From: Paracoccaceae bacterium
GTDB lineage: Bacteria; Pseudomonadota; Alphaproteobacteria; Rhodobacterales; Rhodobacteraceae
Assembly: GCA_022843025.1 (NCBI GenBank)
Contig: JALHOL010000007.1
Coordinates: 1 to 64,000, forward strand
Reading direction: 5' to 3'
DNA: 64,000 nucleotides
Shown here: positions 61,886-64,000 of the stretch, in pieces
Numbering within the stretch: the first letter of the stretch is position 1
Layout of the letters: each line of letters starts with the position of its first letter
Notes under the pieces: generated by a model
The model's input: only the letters and a program-made list of their open reading frames with translations
The model's database searches: none
Told to the model about the DNA's origin: nothing
Position numbers and translations under genes: made by a program

Positions 61886-64000
61886 TTAGGCCCGGACCGC
61901 TTTGGCAGGCGTCTTTTCCGGTTTGACCACCTTTTCGGCCAGATCGCGGGCGATGGCGGAGGCGCCCTTGATGCGGTCGGCTTCCGTCTTCCAGTCGCGC
62001 ATCAGGACGATCTTGTTGCCTTGCACGCGGTTGGCGGGATCGGATTTGATGAAATCCACCAACCCCGCCGGATTGGCGAATTTGTCGTTGTGGAATTGCA
62101 CCGTGGCCCCTTTTGGCCCGGCATCCAGACGACTGATCCCGGCGCGTTTGCACATGGATTTGATCCGCATGACGAGCATGAGGGTGTTCACCTCTCGCGG
62201 GAGAGGACCGAAACGATCGATCAGTTCGGCGGCGAAACCTTCAAGCTCGACCTTGGTGGTCAGCGATGACAGGCGGCGGTAAAGGCCGAGGCGGATGTCG
62301 AGATCGGGGATATAATCTTCGGGGATCAGGACAGGGACGCCGAGATTGATCTGCGGCGCCCATTGGTCATCGAGGGGGGCAAGGCCGGAGAGTTCCCCAG
62401 ATTTCAGCTTGGCGATCGTGTCTTCCAGCATCTGCTGGTACAGCTCATATCCCACTTCCTTGATATGGCCGGACTGTTCTTCGCCCAGAAGATTGCCCGC
62501 GCCGCGCAGATCGAGGTCATGCGAGGCGAGGTTGAAGCCTGCGCCGAGGCTGTCGAGGCTGCCAAGCAGGCGGAGGCGTTTCATCGCCTGCGGCGTCAGC
62601 GGCGCGCGGGGTTTGGTCGTGAGGAAGCAATAGGCGCGGGTCTTGGCGCGGCCCACCCTGCCCCGGATCTGATAAAGCTGGGACAGGCCGAACATATCAG
62701 CGCGGTGAATGATCATCGTGTTAGCAGTGGGAATGTCGAGCCCGGATTCCACGATGGTGGTGGAGAGGAGCACGTCATATTTGCCGTCGTAGAATTCGTT
62801 CATCCGTTCATCGAGGTCGCCCGCCGCAAGCTGGCCATGGGCAATGATGTAGGTGGCCTCGGGCACGTGGGTTTTCAGGAAATCCTCGATCTCTGGCAGG
62901 TCGGCGATGCGGGGGACGACGATAAAGGATTGCCCGCCGCGATAGCGTTCGCGCAAAAGCGCCTCGCGCAGCGTGACGGGATCGAATTCGCTGACATAGG
63001 TGCGGATCGCCAGACGGTCGACCGGGGGCGTGGCGATGATGGACAGATCGCGCACCCCGGCGAGCGAGAGTTGCAGCGTGCGCGGGATGGGCGTGGCGGT
63101 GAGGGTTAGGACGTGGATTTCCGACCGCATCTCTTTCAGACGTTCTTTGTGAGAGACGCCGAAATGCTGTTCCTCGTCGATCACCAGAAGGCCGAGGGTT
63201 TTGAAACGGATGTCCTTGGCCAAGAGCGCATGGGTACCGACGCAGATATCGACGGTGCCATCGGCAAGGCCCTGACGGGTGGCCTTTGCATCCTTGACCG
63301 ACACGAAGCGCGACAGGGGTTTGACGGTGATGGGAAAGCCCCGGAAGCGTTCGGCGAAGCTGCGGTAATGCTGGCGCGCAAGCAGCGTGGTGGGGCAGAT
63401 CACGGCGACCTGCATCCCTGCCAGCGCCGCGACGAAAGCCGCGCGCATGGCAACCTCTGTCTTGCCGAAGCCCACATCGCCCACAACGAGACGGTCCATC
63501 GGGCGGCCGGATTCAAGATCGGCGACCACATCGGCGATGGCGGTAAGCTGATCGTCGGTTTCCTGCCACGGGAAGCGGGCGGCGAAGGCCTCCCACAGGG
63601 AGTGTGGTGCTTCGAGGATGGGGGCGTGGCGCAGGGCGCGTTCGGCCGCGATGCGCATGAGGCGATCCGCGATTTCGCGGATGCGTTCCTTGAGTTTCGC
63701 CTTTTTGGCCTGCCAAGCGCCGCCGCCGAGGCGATCCAGAAGCCCCTCTTCATGGCCGTAGCGGGAGAGGAGTTCGATATTCTCGACTGGCAGGTAGAGC
63801 TTGGCGTTTTCGGCATATTCCAGTGCCACGCAGGCATGGGGCGCGCCTAAGGCGGTGATGGTTTCAATGCCAAGGTAACGGCCCACGCCATGTTCGACAT
63901 GGACCACCAGATCGCCGGGGGTGAGGGTGTCGACCTCACGCAGGAAATTCTCGGCTTTGCGTTTGCGTTTGGGTTTTCCGACGAGGCGGTCGCCCAGCAC
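61886..64000 (-). CDS. mfd: Transcription-repair coupling factor Mfd (C-terminal part, truncated by window edge)
   Basis: The visible 704 residues cover the RNA polymerase-interacting domain (VVHVEHGVGRYLGIETI), the RecG-like translocase with Walker A region (VGDVGFGKTEVAMRAAFVA), DEEQ box (VIDEEQHFGVSHKERLK), TATPIPRTL and the TRG region, then the C-terminal D7 domain. Mfd removes stalled RNA polymerase at lesions and recruits UvrA. The N-terminal UvrB-like half lies beyond position 64000. Stop at 61886 on the minus strand. Confidence 0.96.
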   Translation of the reverse strand: MLGDRLVGKPKRKRKAENFLREVDTLTPGDLVVHVEHGVGRYLGIETITALGAPHACVALEYAENAKLYLPVENIELLSRYGHEEGLLDRLGGGAWQAKKAKLKERIREIADRLMRIAAERALRHAPILEAPHSLWEAFAARFPWQETDDQLTAIADVVADLESGRPMDRLVVGDVGFGKTEVAMRAAFVAALAGMQVAVICPTTLLARQHYRSFAERFRGFPITVKPLSRFVSVKDAKATRQGLADGTVDICVGTHALLAKDIRFKTLGLLVIDEEQHFGVSHKERLKEMRSEIHVLTLTATPIPRTLQLSLAGVRDLSIIATPPVDRLAIRTYVSEFDPVTLREALLRERYRGGQSFIVVPRIADLPEIEDFLKTHVPEATYIIAHGQLAAGDLDERMNEFYDGKYDVLLSTTIVESGLDIPTANTMIIHRADMFGLSQLYQIRGRVGRAKTRAYCFLTTKPRAPLTPQAMKRLRLLGSLDSLGAGFNLASHDLDLRGAGNLLGEEQSGHIKEVGYELYQQMLEDTIAKLKSGELSGLAPLDDQWAPQINLGVPVLIPEDYIPDLDIRLGLYRRLSSLTTKVELEGFAAELIDRFGPLPREVNTLMLVMRIKSMCKRAGISRLDAGPKGATVQFHNDKFANPAGLVDFIKSDPANRVQGNKIVLMRDWKTEADRIKGASAIARDLAEKVVKPEKTPAKAVRA

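Overview
The window looks like a contiguous piece of an alphaproteobacterial chromosome, most likely Rhodobacteraceae. It has high GC and tightly packed genes. The evidence is the aglEFGAK order, a CckA-type hybrid kinase, an IscR with one cysteine, a GAAC-N7-GAAC LexA box at recA, a GGAAT-N16-CGTT ECF promoter type, and an isolated tRNA-Arg(CCG). No prophage, insertion sequence or CRISPR array was seen. The right edge cuts mfd.

Layout. 1-6.5 kb: alpha-glucoside uptake and hydrolysis operon aglEFGAK. 6.6-11.5 kb: a small basic protein, a ureohydrolase with its LysR regulator, a PhyH dioxygenase, a TehA/SLAC1-like membrane protein and a class I glutamine amidotransferase. 11.6-13.1 kb: guaB. 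13.1-16.5 kb: an ECF sigma/anti-sigma pair, a secreted subtilisin-like protease and a small secreted N/D/G/S-rich protein. 16.7-17.6 kb: hemP, bfd and bfr. 17.7-23.3 kb: SDR, RsmB-like methyltransferase, CckA, sulfotransferase, recA. 23.5-35.5 kb: alaS, DUF1330, LysR, typA, two tandem YitT genes, icd, DUF2235, HD hydrolase, alpha/beta hydrolase. 35.6-44.0 kb: iscR-suf operon with four extra genes between the canonical ones. 44.1-50.2 kb: tRNA-Arg, rpe, FAD oxidoreductase, solo LuxR, tsf, rpsB, GNAT. 50.2-52.7 kb: pseudouridine catabolism (psuK-like, DUF1349, psuG). 52.7-64 kb: DUF502, patatin, bdhA, peptide-binding protein, entericidin, XRE-cupin, acyl-CoA synthetase, FrnE/DsbA, Bcr/CflA exporter, mfd.

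The most notable signal is a self-contained ECF sigma regulon at 13.1-16.5 kb. The same promoter, GGAAT-N16-CGTT, lies upstream of the sigma gene, of the small secreted repeat protein and of the secreted serine protease. Both secreted proteins carry NGGDS-type low-complexity sequence, so the three transcription units look like one envelope system.

The intergenic regions hold several unannotated structured elements. These are: a family of paired AT-rich hairpins placed directly after stop codons; a 38-nt hairpin repeat present twice with a compensatory pairing change; a three-way-junction leader upstream of rpsB; a probable sRNA with promoter and terminator at 55.4 kb; and a perfect TTAA-N7-TTAA (CtrA-like) site before a short terminator-ended segment after the luxR gene. 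All non-coding calls come from reading the sequence by eye; no folding program or database search was run.
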